Shown here one piece after another: positions 36,082-44,945 of a stretch of 64,000 nucleotides of DNA (its first letter is position 1; every line of letters begins with the position of its first letter). The notes beneath the pieces are model-generated. The model was given only the letters and a program-made list of their open reading frames with translations. It ran no database searches and had not been told where the DNA came from. The stretch spans positions 62,001 through 126,000 of the forward strand of contig CAKOVI010000004.1 of NCBI GenBank assembly GCA_934121905.1, in the 5' to 3' direction. The position numbers and the translations under genes were made by a program. The DNA comes from an uncultured Clostridia bacterium. Lineage in GTDB: Bacteria; Bacillota; Clostridia; TANB77; CAG-508.

Positions 36082-37155
36082 ATGAAAAGCTATTTAATTC
36101 TAGAAAATGGAAAAATTTTTGATGGAGAAAGAATAGGATATAATGAAGATGCAATATTTGAAATAGTATTTAACACATCAATGACAGGTTATTTAGAAAT
36201 ATTCACAGACCCATCATATAGTGGACAAGGAGTAGTAATGACATACCCATTAATAGGAAATTATGGATTAACATTAGAAGATAAAGAATCGACAAAACCA
36301 TGGGTAAAAGCAGTATTTGTTCATGAATTAGCAGAAGTTGAAAGTAATTTTAGATCAAAATTACATATTGACAAATTTTTAAAATACAACAAAATTCCAG
36401 GATTACAAGGAGTAAATACAAGAAAACTTACAAAAGTATTAAGAGACAATGGAACAATGAGAGGAATGTTAACTGACGATATTTCTAACATTGAAGAAAT
36501 AATAGAAAAAATAAAAAATTATAAAGTTACTAATGTTGTTGAACAAGTAACATCAAAAACAATCTATGAAATAGGCGATGGAAAAATAAATATTGGCCTA
36601 TTAGATTTTGGTTCAAAACAAAATATTATAAATTCGCTAGTAAAAAGGAATTGCAAGGTAACTGTATTTCCTGCTGATACTGGCTCTGAAGAAATTTTAT
36701 CAAGAAAATTTGACGGCATAGTGTTATCAAATGGTCCTGGTGACCCTGAAGATAATGTAGATGCAATCCAAACAATCAAACAAATATATGAAAGTGATTA
36801 TTCAAATCCAATACTTGGAATATGTTTAGGACATCAACTTATGGGATTAGCAACAGGATGCAAAACATATAAATTAAAATATGGACATAGAGGACCTAAT
36901 CATCCTGTAAAAAATATAGAAAAAGACAGAATTTTTATAACATCACAAAACCATGGATATGCAATAGACGAAAAAACTGTAAATCCTGAAATTGCAGTAG
37001 TATCAGATATAAATATGAATGACGGAACAGTTGAAGGATTAAAATATTTGAAAAAAGATATTTATACAGTTCAATTCCACCCAGAAGCATGCCCAGGACC
37101 AGAAGATAATAGCTATATTTTTGATGAATTTATTGAAAGAATAGAAAAAAATTAA
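36082..37155 (+). CDS. carA: Carbamoyl-phosphate synthase small (glutaminase) subunit
   Basis: 357 residues. N-terminal CPSase small-chain domain (LILENGKIFDGERIG; GQGVVMTYPLIGNYG) and a C-terminal class I glutamine amidotransferase: GICLGHQLMGLATG with the nucleophilic Cys near residue 249, SQNHGYAID, and VQFHPEACPGPED with the catalytic His/Glu. It hydrolyses glutamine and feeds ammonia to CarB for carbamoyl phosphate. AAAGAAAGG precedes ATG. carB is 363 bases downstream rather than adjacent, separated by a terminator and a reverse small gene. Confidence 0.96.
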   Translation: MKSYLILENGKIFDGERIGYNEDAIFEIVFNTSMTGYLEIFTDPSYSGQGVVMTYPLIGNYGLTLEDKESTKPWVKAVFVHELAEVESNFRSKLHIDKFLKYNKIPGLQGVNTRKLTKVLRDNGTMRGMLTDDISNIEEIIEKIKNYKVTNVVEQVTSKTIYEIGDGKINIGLLDFGSKQNIINSLVKRNCKVTVFPADTGSEEILSRKFDGIVLSNGPGDPEDNVDAIQTIKQIYESDYSNPILGICLGHQLMGLATGCKTYKLKYGHRGPNHPVKNIEKDRIFITSQNHGYAIDEKTVNPEIAVVSDINMNDGTVEGLKYLKKDIYTVQFHPEACPGPEDNSYIFDEFIERIEKN

Positions 37156-37163
37156 ATAAAACC

Positions 37164-37192
37164 TTGCATTTTTTTGATAATTTGAGTATAAT
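37164..37192 (+). promoter_or_regulatory. Promoter after carA, possibly for a small RNA
   Basis: TTGCAT (37164-37169), 17-base spacer, TATAAT (37187-37192). Downstream on the plus strand there is no ORF before the strong hairpin at 37271, so it would make a transcript of about 105 bases. Confidence 0.5.
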
Positions 37193-37198
37193 ATGAGT

Positions 37199-37304
37199 AT
37201 AGAAAAGATTGACAACAATTCTTTTCAAATAAATAAAGTTTTTTAAAGATTTTTAAGATTCATTAAATCAAAAAAATGTAGAGGTGGCGACCTCTACATT
37301 TTTT
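37199..37304 (+). ncRNA. Candidate small RNA converging on a small peptide gene
   Basis: Defined only by the promoter at 37164 and the terminator ending at 37304; no coding potential was seen. Its 3' end overlaps the shared terminator of the 39-residue peptide gene on the other strand, so the two transcripts would pair over the hairpin. This is the arrangement of known type I toxin/antitoxin pairs such as those with convergent 3' ends in Bacillus. Confidence 0.3.
37271..37304. terminator. Strong bidirectional terminator between carA and the small gene
   Basis: AAAAAATGTAGAGGT pairs perfectly with ACCTCTACATTTTTT around GGCG. The A tract and T tract make it functional in both directions. Confidence 0.85.
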
Positions 37305-37305
37305 G

Positions 37306-37425
37306 TTACCCCAAAATATCTTTAATTAACTTAATAATTTCAAGAAAAGTTTTAAAACTTTTCATAAAAATATTAAAATTAATTTTTTTCTTTTGTTGTT
37401 GTTTTTTAAGATTTTTATGATACAT
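37306..37425 (-). CDS. 39-residue cationic amphipathic peptide
   Basis: On the minus strand ATG 37425 has AAAGGGAAGTG at a normal distance and a promoter-like TTTACT-N16-TATAAT upstream. The peptide starts MYHKNLKKQQQKKK and continues with an amphipathic helix, FMKSFKTFLEIIKLIKDILG, ending two bases before a strong terminator. Gene-like framing (promoter, ribosome site, stop, terminator) supports it despite its size. Net charge is strongly positive. Candidate roles are type I toxin, leaderless bacteriocin-like or PSM-like peptide; none is proven and no homologue is recognised. Confidence 0.5.
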   Translation of the reverse strand: MYHKNLKKQQQKKKINFNIFMKSFKTFLEIIKLIKDILG

Positions 37426-37473
37426 TAAATCACTTCCCTTTAATAACTAAAGAAAGAGGGGGTAACGCACATT

Positions 37474-37501
37474 ATTATACAATATTAATAAGAAAAGTAA
37501 A
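37474..37501 (-). promoter_or_regulatory. Possible promoter of the 39-residue peptide gene
   Basis: Minus-strand TTTACT (37501-37496), 16-base spacer, TATAAT (37479-37474), about 48 bases before the ATG at 37425. It lies in the carB leader, so it could interfere with or be divergent to the carB transcript. Confidence 0.4.
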
Positions 37502-37518
37502 TAAAAAGGAGAATCAAA

Positions 37519-40500
37519 ATGCCAAAAAATAAAGATATAAAAAAAGTACTAGTAATAGGCTCAGGACCAATCATAATAGGACAAGCAGCAGAATTTGACT
37601 ATGCAGGAACTCAAGCTTGTAGAGAATTAAAAAAAGAAGGAATAGAAGTTGTTTTAATAAACTCAAACCCTGCAACAATAATGACAGACAAAGAAATGGC
37701 AGATGAAATATATATTGAGCCAATAACAGTAAAAACAGTAGAAAAAATAATTAGAAAAGAAAAGCCAGACAGTATTCTTCCAAATTTAGGAGGACAAACA
37801 GGTTTAAATATAGCAATGGAACTGCATGAAAGAGGCTTCTTAAAAGAAAATAATGTAAGACTACTTGGAACATCGCCAGAAGGAATAAAAAATGCAGAAG
37901 ATAGACAAGCATTTAAAGATATGATGGAATCTATAAACGAACCTTGTATTGCAAGTAAAGTTGTTACAGATGTAGAAGATGCAGTAGAATTTGCAAACAA
38001 AATAGGACTTCCAGTAATTGTAAGACCAGCATATACCTTAGGTGGAACAGGTGGTGGAATTGCATATACCGAGGAAGAATTAAGAGAAATTGCATCAAGT
38101 GGTTTGTATTTATCAAGAGTACATCAAGTATTGATAGAAAAATGTATATCTGGATGGAAAGAAATTGAGTATGAGGTAATGAGAGATTCAAAAGGAAACT
38201 GCATAACAATATGTAATATGGAAAATATAGACCCTGTTGGAGTTCATACAGGTGATAGTATAGTTGTGGCACCATCTCAAACATTAGCAGACAAAGAATA
38301 CCAAATGCTTCGTACATCTGCTATAAAAATAATATCTGCATTAAAAATAGAAGGTGGATGTAATGTACAATTTGCGTTAAATCCAAATAGTTTTGAGTAT
38401 GCGGTAATTGAGGTAAACCCAAGAGTAAGTAGGTCATCAGCATTAGCATCCAAGGCAACTGGCTACCCAATTGCAAAGGTATCTAGTAAAATTGCAATTG
38501 GATATACATTAGATGAAATAAAAAATGAGGTAACTGGCAAAACTTATGCGTGTTTTGAGCCAGTACTTGATTATGTAGTTGTAAAAATTCCAAAATGGCC
38601 ATTTAATAAATTTAGAACAGCATCAAAAGAACTTGGAACACAAATGAAAGCAACTGGTGAAGTAATGGCAATTGCACCATCAATTGAACAAGGATTGATG
38701 AAAGGTATTCGTTCTTTAGAGGAAAATTTGGACTCACTAGAAATGCCAAAATTAAAAGGATATTCAACAGAAAAAATTTTAGAACAATTAAAAGTAGTTG
38801 ATAATGAACGTATTTGGGTAATTGCAGAGAGTTTAAGACGTGGAATTACAATAGATGAGATACATAATATTACTAAAATAGATAAGTTTTTCATAAATAA
38901 AATAGATAGATTAGTAAGAATGGAAGACGAGCTTCAAAATAAAAAGTTAACACCAGAATTACTATTAAAAGCTAAGAAAATGGGATATACAGATAAAGTA
39001 ATTTCAAGACTTACAAAAATAAAAGAAGAAGATATTAAGAAAAAAAGACAGGAAAATGGAATAATTGCAAACTTTAAACTAGTTGATACTTGTAGTGCAG
39101 AATTTGAGGCAAAAACTCCATATTATTATTCATCTTATGATGATGAAAATGAAAGTATAGATTCCAAAAATCCTAAAAAGATAATGGTTTTAGGTTCTGG
39201 TCCAATAAGAATAGGACAAGGAATAGAATTTGATTATTGTAGTGTTCACAGTGTTTTGGCACTTAAAAAACTTGGGTATGAAACCATAATTGTAAACAAT
39301 AACCCAGAAACAGTAAGTACAGACTTTGATATTGCAGATAAACTATATTTTGAACCATTAACACCAGAAGATGTAGAAAATATAGTAAATGTAGAACATC
39401 CATATGGAGCAATAGTTCAATTTGGAGGTCAAACAGCAATTAAACTTACAAAAGCATTACACGAAATGGGAGTTAAGATTTTAGGAACACAAGAAGTTGA
39501 TATGGATAGAAGTGAGGATAGAGAGCTATTTGATGAAGCACTAGAGCATTGTAAAATCTTACGTCCAAAAGGAGAAACAGTTTATACAGCAGAAGAAGCA
39601 AAGGCGGTTGCAAACAGACTAAAATATCCAGTACTTGTTAGACCATCATATGTACTTGGAGGTCAAGGAATGGCAATTGCATATGATGATAAAGATGTAG
39701 AAAGATTAATTTCAGATATAAATGAAATTGTACAAGAACACCCAATTTTGGTAGACAAATATATGCAAGGAAAAGAAATGGAAGTTGATGCAATTTCAGA
39801 TGGAGAGGATGTTTTAATTCCTGGTGTTATGGAATTACTTGAAAGAGCTGGAGTTCATTCAGGAGATAGTATATCAGTATATCCAACAAGTATAATTGAG
39901 CAAAAATATATTGATAAAATTGTGGATTATACAAAACGTATTGCTAAAGAATTAAATATAATTGGATTATTTAATATTCAATTTATAATATGTGAGGGAG
40001 AGGTTTATATAATTGAGGTAAATCCAAGAGCAAGTAGAACAATTCCTTATATAAGCAAGGTTACAGGACTTCCTGTTATAGATGTTGCAACAAGAGTTAT
40101 TTTAGGGGAAAAACTAAAAGATATTGGATATGGAACAGGTGTATATAAAAAATCTGATTATGTTGCAGTAAAAATGCCAGTATTTTCATTCCAAAAACTA
40201 AAAAATGCAGATACATCATTAGGCCCTGAAATGAAGTCAACAGGTGAGGTCTTAGGAGTCAGTAAACACTTTAGCCAAGCTATTTTAAAAGCTTTTATTG
40301 CAAGTGGAATTGATGTTACAAATAGAGGTAAGATTTTAGTTACTGTAAATGATAAAGATAAACCAGAGATTTTACCTATTATAGAAAAGTTGGTAAATGA
40401 AGGGTATGAAATTTACGCAACTTCTGGAACTGCTAAGTTCTTTAAGGATAATGGATTGGAGAATGTAATGGTTGTACCTAAGATTTGGGAGGGTACAAAT

Positions 40501-40722
40501 AGTATTCCAGATTTGATTCATTCTGGTAAATTGGCATTTATTATTAATACTCCTACTAAAGGTAAAGAATCTAATAGAGATGGATTTAAAATTAGAAGAA
40601 TGGCAGCTGAGAGTAAAGTCCCTTGTTTTACAGCAGTTGATACTGTTGTTGGTTTTTATGATGCTATTGCTAAGGGATTTAAGGAAGAGGATTTGGAAGT
40701 TATTGATATTGCTAAGATTTAG
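37519..40722 (+). CDS. carB: Carbamoyl-phosphate synthase large subunit
   Basis: 1067 residues, normal length. Two homologous ATP-grasp halves: KKVLVIGSGPIIIGQAAEFD at the N-terminus and KIMVLGSGPIRIGQGIEFDY near residue 555; both have the VNPRVSRSSALASK / VNPRASRTIPYISK ATP-binding signature. The C-terminal MGS-like allosteric domain (about 935-1067) carries ATSGTAKFFKDNG. It makes carbamoyl phosphate from bicarbonate, ammonia (from CarA) and two ATP, for PyrB and arginine synthesis. AAAAGGAG precedes the ATG. All 1067 codons avoid CGG. Confidence 0.97.
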   Translation: MPKNKDIKKVLVIGSGPIIIGQAAEFDYAGTQACRELKKEGIEVVLINSNPATIMTDKEMADEIYIEPITVKTVEKIIRKEKPDSILPNLGGQTGLNIAMELHERGFLKENNVRLLGTSPEGIKNAEDRQAFKDMMESINEPCIASKVVTDVEDAVEFANKIGLPVIVRPAYTLGGTGGGIAYTEEELREIASSGLYLSRVHQVLIEKCISGWKEIEYEVMRDSKGNCITICNMENIDPVGVHTGDSIVVAPSQTLADKEYQMLRTSAIKIISALKIEGGCNVQFALNPNSFEYAVIEVNPRVSRSSALASKATGYPIAKVSSKIAIGYTLDEIKNEVTGKTYACFEPVLDYVVVKIPKWPFNKFRTASKELGTQMKATGEVMAIAPSIEQGLMKGIRSLEENLDSLEMPKLKGYSTEKILEQLKVVDNERIWVIAESLRRGITIDEIHNITKIDKFFINKIDRLVRMEDELQNKKLTPELLLKAKKMGYTDKVISRLTKIKEEDIKKKRQENGIIANFKLVDTCSAEFEAKTPYYYSSYDDENESIDSKNPKKIMVLGSGPIRIGQGIEFDYCSVHSVLALKKLGYETIIVNNNPETVSTDFDIADKLYFEPLTPEDVENIVNVEHPYGAIVQFGGQTAIKLTKALHEMGVKILGTQEVDMDRSEDRELFDEALEHCKILRPKGETVYTAEEAKAVANRLKYPVLVRPSYVLGGQGMAIAYDDKDVERLISDINEIVQEHPILVDKYMQGKEMEVDAISDGEDVLIPGVMELLERAGVHSGDSISVYPTSIIEQKYIDKIVDYTKRIAKELNIIGLFNIQFIICEGEVYIIEVNPRASRTIPYISKVTGLPVIDVATRVILGEKLKDIGYGTGVYKKSDYVAVKMPVFSFQKLKNADTSLGPEMKSTGEVLGVSKHFSQAILKAFIASGIDVTNRGKILVTVNDKDKPEILPIIEKLVNEGYEIYATSGTAKFFKDNGLENVMVVPKIWEGTNSIPDLIHSGKLAFIINTPTKGKESNRDGFKIRRMAAESKVPCFTAVDTVVGFYDAIAKGFKEEDLEVIDIAKI

Positions 40723-40742
40723 ATTTTTAGTTAATTGAATAT

Positions 40743-40778
40743 GAAAATCGCTTTGAGGTTGGTTCAAGGCGATTTTTC
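40743..40778 (+). terminator. Terminator of carB
   Basis: GAAAATCGCTTTGA pairs with TCAAGGCGATTTTTC (one bulge), followed by T residues. Confidence 0.7.
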
Positions 40779-40790
40779 TTTATAGAAAAT

Positions 40791-40824
40791 AAAAAATCGT
40801 TTTGACAACTCAAAACGATTTTTT
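40791..40824. terminator. Bidirectional terminator, end of rpmB
   Basis: AAAAAATCGTTTTG pairs perfectly with CAAAACGATTTTTT around ACAACT. It abuts the rpmB stop on the minus strand. Confidence 0.8.
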
Positions 40825-40825
40825 A

Positions 40826-41023
40826 TTATACTCTTTTAACTTTTCCATTTCTTAAACATTTAGCGCAAACACAAACTCTTTTAACTTCACCATTGATTTC
40901 AGCCTTAACACTTCTTAAGTTAGGTTTCCATGTACGTGGAGCTCTTCTACTTACGTGTGAACGTGCGATACTAATTTTATTTCCAGAAATTGGTTTTTTT
41001 TGACAAATTGCACAAACTGCCAT
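40826..41023 (-). CDS. rpmB: 50S ribosomal protein L28
   Basis: 65 residues with CAICQKKP near the N-terminus and the pair CVCAKCLRNGKV near the end (the zinc-ribbon form of L28), and the core SHVSRRAPRTWKPNLRSVK. AAGGAGG lies upstream. Arginine codons include AGA, CGT and others but not CGG. The 254-base spacer to tig holds an inverted repeat (AAATTGACTT 41041-41050 / AAGTCAATT 41108-41116) that would fall in the rpmB leader RNA; its meaning is unknown. Confidence 0.95.
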   Translation of the reverse strand: MAVCAICQKKPISGNKISIARSHVSRRAPRTWKPNLRSVKAEINGEVKRVCVCAKCLRNGKVKRV

Positions 41024-41183
41024 TTCCTTTGCACCTCCTTAAATTGACTTATTTCTATCTATGTAAAAACGATAAATCTATATTATTATGTGCCTTATGT
41101 TGCACACAAGTCAATTGACTTTATCTAGTTTAACACAAAATAAAATAAAATACAAGACATTTTAAAAAAAATTTGAAAATTTG

Positions 41184-41211
41184 TTGCAATTTATTAAAAA
41201 TGTGATATAAT
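41184..41211 (+). promoter_or_regulatory. Promoter of tig
   Basis: TTGCAA (41184-41189), 16-base spacer, TATAAT (41206-41211), 66 bases before ATG 41278. Confidence 0.6.
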
Positions 41212-41277
41212 GGGAAAGTATATTAATTTCGCGTGGGAAATTTTAGAAAAGACATAAATAAGAAAGGAAGATTTTAA

Positions 41278-42666
41278 ATGGAGTGTAAAGTAGAAAAAAC
41301 ACAAAACGCAAATGAAGTAAAATTAGAAATCACAATCGAGGCAGAAAAATTTGAAAATGCCATAAAGAAAGTATATTTCCAAAGTGCAAAATACTTCAAT
41401 ATCCCAGGTTTCAGAAAAGGAAAAGCACCACAAAATATAGTAGAAAGATATTATGGAAAAGAAATATTCTATGAAGATGCATTTAATGACCTAGTACCAG
41501 CAGAATATGATCAAGCATTAAAAGATAACAACATAGAAGCAGTTTCAAGACCAGAAATAGATATAATAACAATGGAAAAAGGACAAGACTTAAAATTTAC
41601 AGCAACAGTACAAACAAAACCAGAAGTAGAACTAGGAAAATATAAAGGTATAGAAATAGAAAAAATAGAGTATAATGTAAAGAAAGAAGACATCGAAAAC
41701 GAATTAAAATCAATGCAAGAACAAAATGCAAGACTAGTTACAGTTGATGATAGAGCAGCTGAAAACGGAGACACAGCAACAATAGATTTTGATGGATATG
41801 TAGATGGAAAACAATTTGAAGGTGGAAAAGCTGAAAAATATGACTTAGTATTAGGAAGTCATTCATTTATAGAAGGATTTGAAGACCAAGTAGTAGGAAT
41901 GAAACTAGACGAAGAAAAAGACGTAAACGTAACATTTCCAAAAGAATACTTCTCTAAAGAATTAGCAGGAAAACCTGCAACATTCAAAGTAAAATTACAT
42001 GAATTAAAGAAAAAAGAATTACCAGAACTAGATGATGAATTCGCAAAAGATGTAAGTGAATTCGATACACTAGAAGAATTAAAAAACAGCATCAAAGAAA
42101 AACAAGAAAAACAAAACAAAGACAGAGAAAAATATGAAAAAGAAGATGCAGCAGTAAAAGCAGTTGTAGAAGAAATGAAAGTAGAAATTCCTTCAGGAAT
42201 GGTAGAAATGGAAATAGACAACATGATGAGAGATATGGAACAAAGAATGTCATATCAAGGAATCAAAATGGAACAATACTTAAAAATGATGAACCAAACT
42301 GAAGAAGAATTCAGAAAAAATTATGAACCTCAAGCAATAGATGCTATAAAATCAAGATTAGCTTTAGAAGCAGTTATCAAAGCTGAAAAAATAGAAGCAT
42401 CAGATGACGAAGTTAAAGCAAAACTAGAAGAAATGGCTAAAAATTATGGAAAAGATGCTAAAGAATTAGAAGAAAACGAAAATATCAAAAATTACATAAA
42501 ACAAGGCATCGAAAACGAAAAAGCTATGGAATTCTTAGTTGCAAATAGCAAAGAAAAGAAAGCTGCTAAAAAAACAACAACTAAAAAGGCTGATAAAAAA
42601 GAAGAAGCTAAAGAAGAAAAAGTAGAAAAAAAGACAGAAACAAAAAAAGCTAAAAAATCAGAATAA
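41278..42666 (+). CDS. tig: Trigger factor, ribosome-associated chaperone/PPIase
   Basis: 462 residues. N-terminal ribosome-binding domain with IPGFRKGKAPQNIVERYYG (the GFRxGKxP signature), central FKBP domain (ENGDTATIDFDGYVDGKQFEGG near 160-245), long helical C-terminal chaperone domain and a Lys/Glu-rich tail (AKKTTTKKADKKEEAKEEK). It receives nascent chains at the exit tunnel. As commonly seen, it stands upstream of clpP and clpX. A hairpin (42693) follows, so read-through or a separate promoter would be needed for clpP. Confidence 0.96.
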   Translation: MECKVEKTQNANEVKLEITIEAEKFENAIKKVYFQSAKYFNIPGFRKGKAPQNIVERYYGKEIFYEDAFNDLVPAEYDQALKDNNIEAVSRPEIDIITMEKGQDLKFTATVQTKPEVELGKYKGIEIEKIEYNVKKEDIENELKSMQEQNARLVTVDDRAAENGDTATIDFDGYVDGKQFEGGKAEKYDLVLGSHSFIEGFEDQVVGMKLDEEKDVNVTFPKEYFSKELAGKPATFKVKLHELKKKELPELDDEFAKDVSEFDTLEELKNSIKEKQEKQNKDREKYEKEDAAVKAVVEEMKVEIPSGMVEMEIDNMMRDMEQRMSYQGIKMEQYLKMMNQTEEEFRKNYEPQAIDAIKSRLALEAVIKAEKIEASDDEVKAKLEEMAKNYGKDAKELEENENIKNYIKQGIENEKAMEFLVANSKEKKAAKKTTTKKADKKEEAKEEKVEKKTETKKAKKSE

Positions 42667-42692
42667 TATTAAGTAAAAGTAGAGGGAGGTTT

Positions 42693-42725
42693 AAAAAAGA
42701 GATTTTTTATTCATTCTCTCTTTTT
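42693..42725 (+). terminator. Terminator after tig
   Basis: AAAAAAGAGA pairs with TCTCTTTTT across a 14-base loop, T tract at the end. Confidence 0.55.
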
Positions 42726-42733
42726 GCTAAAAT

Positions 42734-42884
42734 GACTCATTGGGACCGGTTCTTTTTGTGACTGGCTCATCGGGACCGGTTCTTTTTGAGTCCATTTTGG
42801 TAAATTATTATAATAATAAAAAATGGACTCAAAAAGAACCGGTCCCGATGAGCCAGTCACAAAAAGAACCGGTCCAATTGTCCC
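42734..42884. repeat. Long palindrome with doubled units (copy 5)
   Basis: Same design as copy 4: each arm has two tandem GGGACCGGTTCTTTTTG units separated by TGACTGGCTCATC; arms end in GAGTCCATTTT and AAAATGGACTC; the loop is A/T-rich. It sits in the clpP leader, ending about 10 bases before the ribosome site. In translation it gives the artificial peptide QKEPVPMSQSQKEPVQ. Confidence 0.88.
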
Positions 42885-42901
42885 AGCAAGGAGGAAAAAT
42901 T

Positions 42902-43507
42902 ATGTTAGAAAAAAACAGTTTAGTACCTTACGTAATAGAACAAACAAGTAAGGGAGAACGTTCATATGATATCTTTTCAAGATTATTAAAAGACAGAATA
43001 ATATTTTTAGGAGAAGACGTAAATAGCACAACAGCAAGTTTGGTAATAGCTCAAATGCTATTCTTAGAATCAGAAGACCCAGATAAAGAAATATACTTTT
43101 ATATAAATTCACCTGGAGGAAGTGTAACAGATGGATTAGCAATAGTAGATACAATGAACTACATTAAATGTCCTGTATCAACATTTTGTTTAGGGTTAGC
43201 CGCAAGCTTTGGAGCAGTGCTATTAGCAAATGGAGAAAAAGGAAAAAGATTTGCAATGCCAAATGCAGAAATATTAATACATCAACCATTAATAGCAGGT
43301 GGAGGAATTTCAGGTCAAACAACAGACATAAAAATACATGCAGAGCAAATGATTAAAACAAGGGAAAGATTAACAAAAATTTTAGCAGATAGAACAGGAA
43401 AACCAATTGAACAAGTTATGAAAGACACAGAAAGAGATAATTACATGACAGCAGAAGAAGCATTAGAATATGGTTTAATAGATGAAATTTTATATAAAAG
43501 AAAATAA
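42902..43507 (+). CDS. clpP: ATP-dependent Clp protease proteolytic subunit
   Basis: 201 residues from ATG 42902 (AAGGAGG upstream). The longer in-frame ORF from 42740 only translates the repeat and is not real. Catalytic triad: Ser in GLAASFGAVLLANG, His in EILIHQPLIAGG, Asp in DTERDNYMTAEEA. It forms the tetradecamer barrel fed by ClpX, encoded next. VPYVIEQTSKGERSYDIFSRLL is the standard N-terminus. Spacing to clpX is 15 bases. Confidence 0.97.
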   Translation: MLEKNSLVPYVIEQTSKGERSYDIFSRLLKDRIIFLGEDVNSTTASLVIAQMLFLESEDPDKEIYFYINSPGGSVTDGLAIVDTMNYIKCPVSTFCLGLAASFGAVLLANGEKGKRFAMPNAEILIHQPLIAGGGISGQTTDIKIHAEQMIKTRERLTKILADRTGKPIEQVMKDTERDNYMTAEEALEYGLIDEILYKRK

Positions 43508-43522
43508 GGGAGAGTTTGGTAA

Positions 43523-44797
43523 ATGGCAAAAAATGATGAAACAATGAAAAATGTATATTGTTCTTTTTGTGGAAAGCCACAAAGCAGTGTTAAGAAAATT
43601 GTTGCAGGACCTGGTGTGTATATCTGTGATGAATGTATAAGTCTTTGTACTTCTATATTAGAAGAAGAGGGATTTCTTGATGATGAAGAAACATATACAT
43701 TAAATGAAGAAACAAAAATTCCAAGTCCTAAAGAAATAAAAAAGGTTTTAGATGATTATGTAATTGGGCAAGATGAAGCCAAGAAGATATTATCAGTTGC
43801 AGTATATAATCATTATAAAAGAATAAACCACGAAGAAAAAAATAAAAACAAACAAGACGAAGTTGAAATTCAAAAAAGTAATATTTTACTTCTTGGGCCT
43901 ACTGGTTGTGGAAAAACACTTTTGGCAAGTACTCTAGCGAGAATTTTGAATGTACCATTTGCAATCGCAGATGCTACAACACTTACAGAAGCTGGATATG
44001 TTGGAGAAGATGTTGAAAATATTCTTTTAAAACTTATTCAGGCAGCTGATGGAGATATAGAAAGAGCAGAAAAAGGAATTATCTATATAGACGAAATAGA
44101 TAAAATAACTAGAAAATCTGAAAATCCATCAATCACCAGAGATGTAAGTGGAGAAGGTGTTCAACAATCACTTTTAAAGATTGTTGAAGGTACAATTGCA
44201 TCAGTTCCACCACAAGGAGGAAGAAAACACCCTCACCAGGAAATGATACAAATAGATACATCAAATATATTGTTTATCTGCGGAGGAGCATTTGAAGGTC
44301 TAGAAAATATTATAAGAGATAGAACAGGCAAGAAAACAATAGGTTTTGGAGCAACAATTCAAACAAATAAAGAAATTGATAGATATAAAATATTTGAGGA
44401 ATTATTACCACAGGATTTATTAAAATTTGGTTTAATTCCAGAATTTATAGGTAGACTTCCAATTGTTGCAACTCTTAAAGAGCTTGATAAAGAAGCTTTG
44501 AAGAAAATAGTTGTAGAACCTAAAAATGCATTAGTTAAACAATATAAAAAATTATTAGAAATTGATGGCGTTGAGCTTGAATTTAAAGATGATGCATTAG
44601 AAGCAATTGTTAATAAAGCAATAGAACTTAAAACAGGAGCAAGAGGACTTCGTTCTATAATTGAGGGAATTATGACTGATATTATGTTTGAAATTCCTTC
44701 AAACGATAAGATTACTAAGTGCATAATAACTAAGGAAACTGTTGAAAATGGCAAAGAACCTGAGGTTGTTGTGGATGAGAATAAAGCAAGTGCGTAA
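43523..44797 (+). CDS. clpX: ATP-dependent Clp protease ATP-binding subunit ClpX
   Basis: 424 residues. N-terminal C4 zinc domain (CSFCGKPQ ... CDECISLC), Walker A GPTGCGKTLLA near 120, Walker B IIYIDEIDKI, sensor ISIGATIQ-like GFGATIQTN, LLPQDLLKFGLIPEFIGRLP and the C-terminal KTGARGLRSIIEGIM. It unfolds tagged proteins and threads them into ClpP. The gene follows clpP in the same operon; repeat copy 6 lies immediately after its stop. Confidence 0.97.
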   Translation: MAKNDETMKNVYCSFCGKPQSSVKKIVAGPGVYICDECISLCTSILEEEGFLDDEETYTLNEETKIPSPKEIKKVLDDYVIGQDEAKKILSVAVYNHYKRINHEEKNKNKQDEVEIQKSNILLLGPTGCGKTLLASTLARILNVPFAIADATTLTEAGYVGEDVENILLKLIQAADGDIERAEKGIIYIDEIDKITRKSENPSITRDVSGEGVQQSLLKIVEGTIASVPPQGGRKHPHQEMIQIDTSNILFICGGAFEGLENIIRDRTGKKTIGFGATIQTNKEIDRYKIFEELLPQDLLKFGLIPEFIGRLPIVATLKELDKEALKKIVVEPKNALVKQYKKLLEIDGVELEFKDDALEAIVNKAIELKTGARGLRSIIEGIMTDIMFEIPSNDKITKCIITKETVENGKEPEVVVDENKASA

Positions 44798-44806
44798 TAA
44801 TTAAAC

Positions 44807-44923
44807 AAGGACGGTTCTTTAATGTAACAAGTAAAGTTGCAGAAGAGCCGTTTTTTTCTGAATGTGTTCCATTGGGACCGGGTCTTTTTGGTACATTTTG
44901 TAAAAAGAACCGTCCCCAATCAG
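44807..44923. repeat. Nested palindromic repeat (copy 6)
   Basis: Outer arms GGACGGTTCTTT and AAAGAACCGTCC with an internal GTTCCATTGGGACCGGGTCTTTTTGGTAC-type section split as GTTCCATTGGGACCGG and the following T tract. Between clpX and pyrF. Less perfect than copies 4 and 5. Confidence 0.75.
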
Positions 44924-44945
44924 AAAAAAGAAAGGAATGAAAAAT

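Noticed and set aside
37474..37518. Riboswitch or PyrR attenuator before carB
   Set aside because: No anti-terminator/terminator pair or PyrR-loop-like stem in the short leader; the only hairpin (37271) is 215 bases upstream and shared with the small gene.
42740..42901. Long N-terminus for ClpP
   Set aside because: It translates the palindromic repeat; the true start at 42902 has AAGGAGG and the standard ClpP N-terminus.
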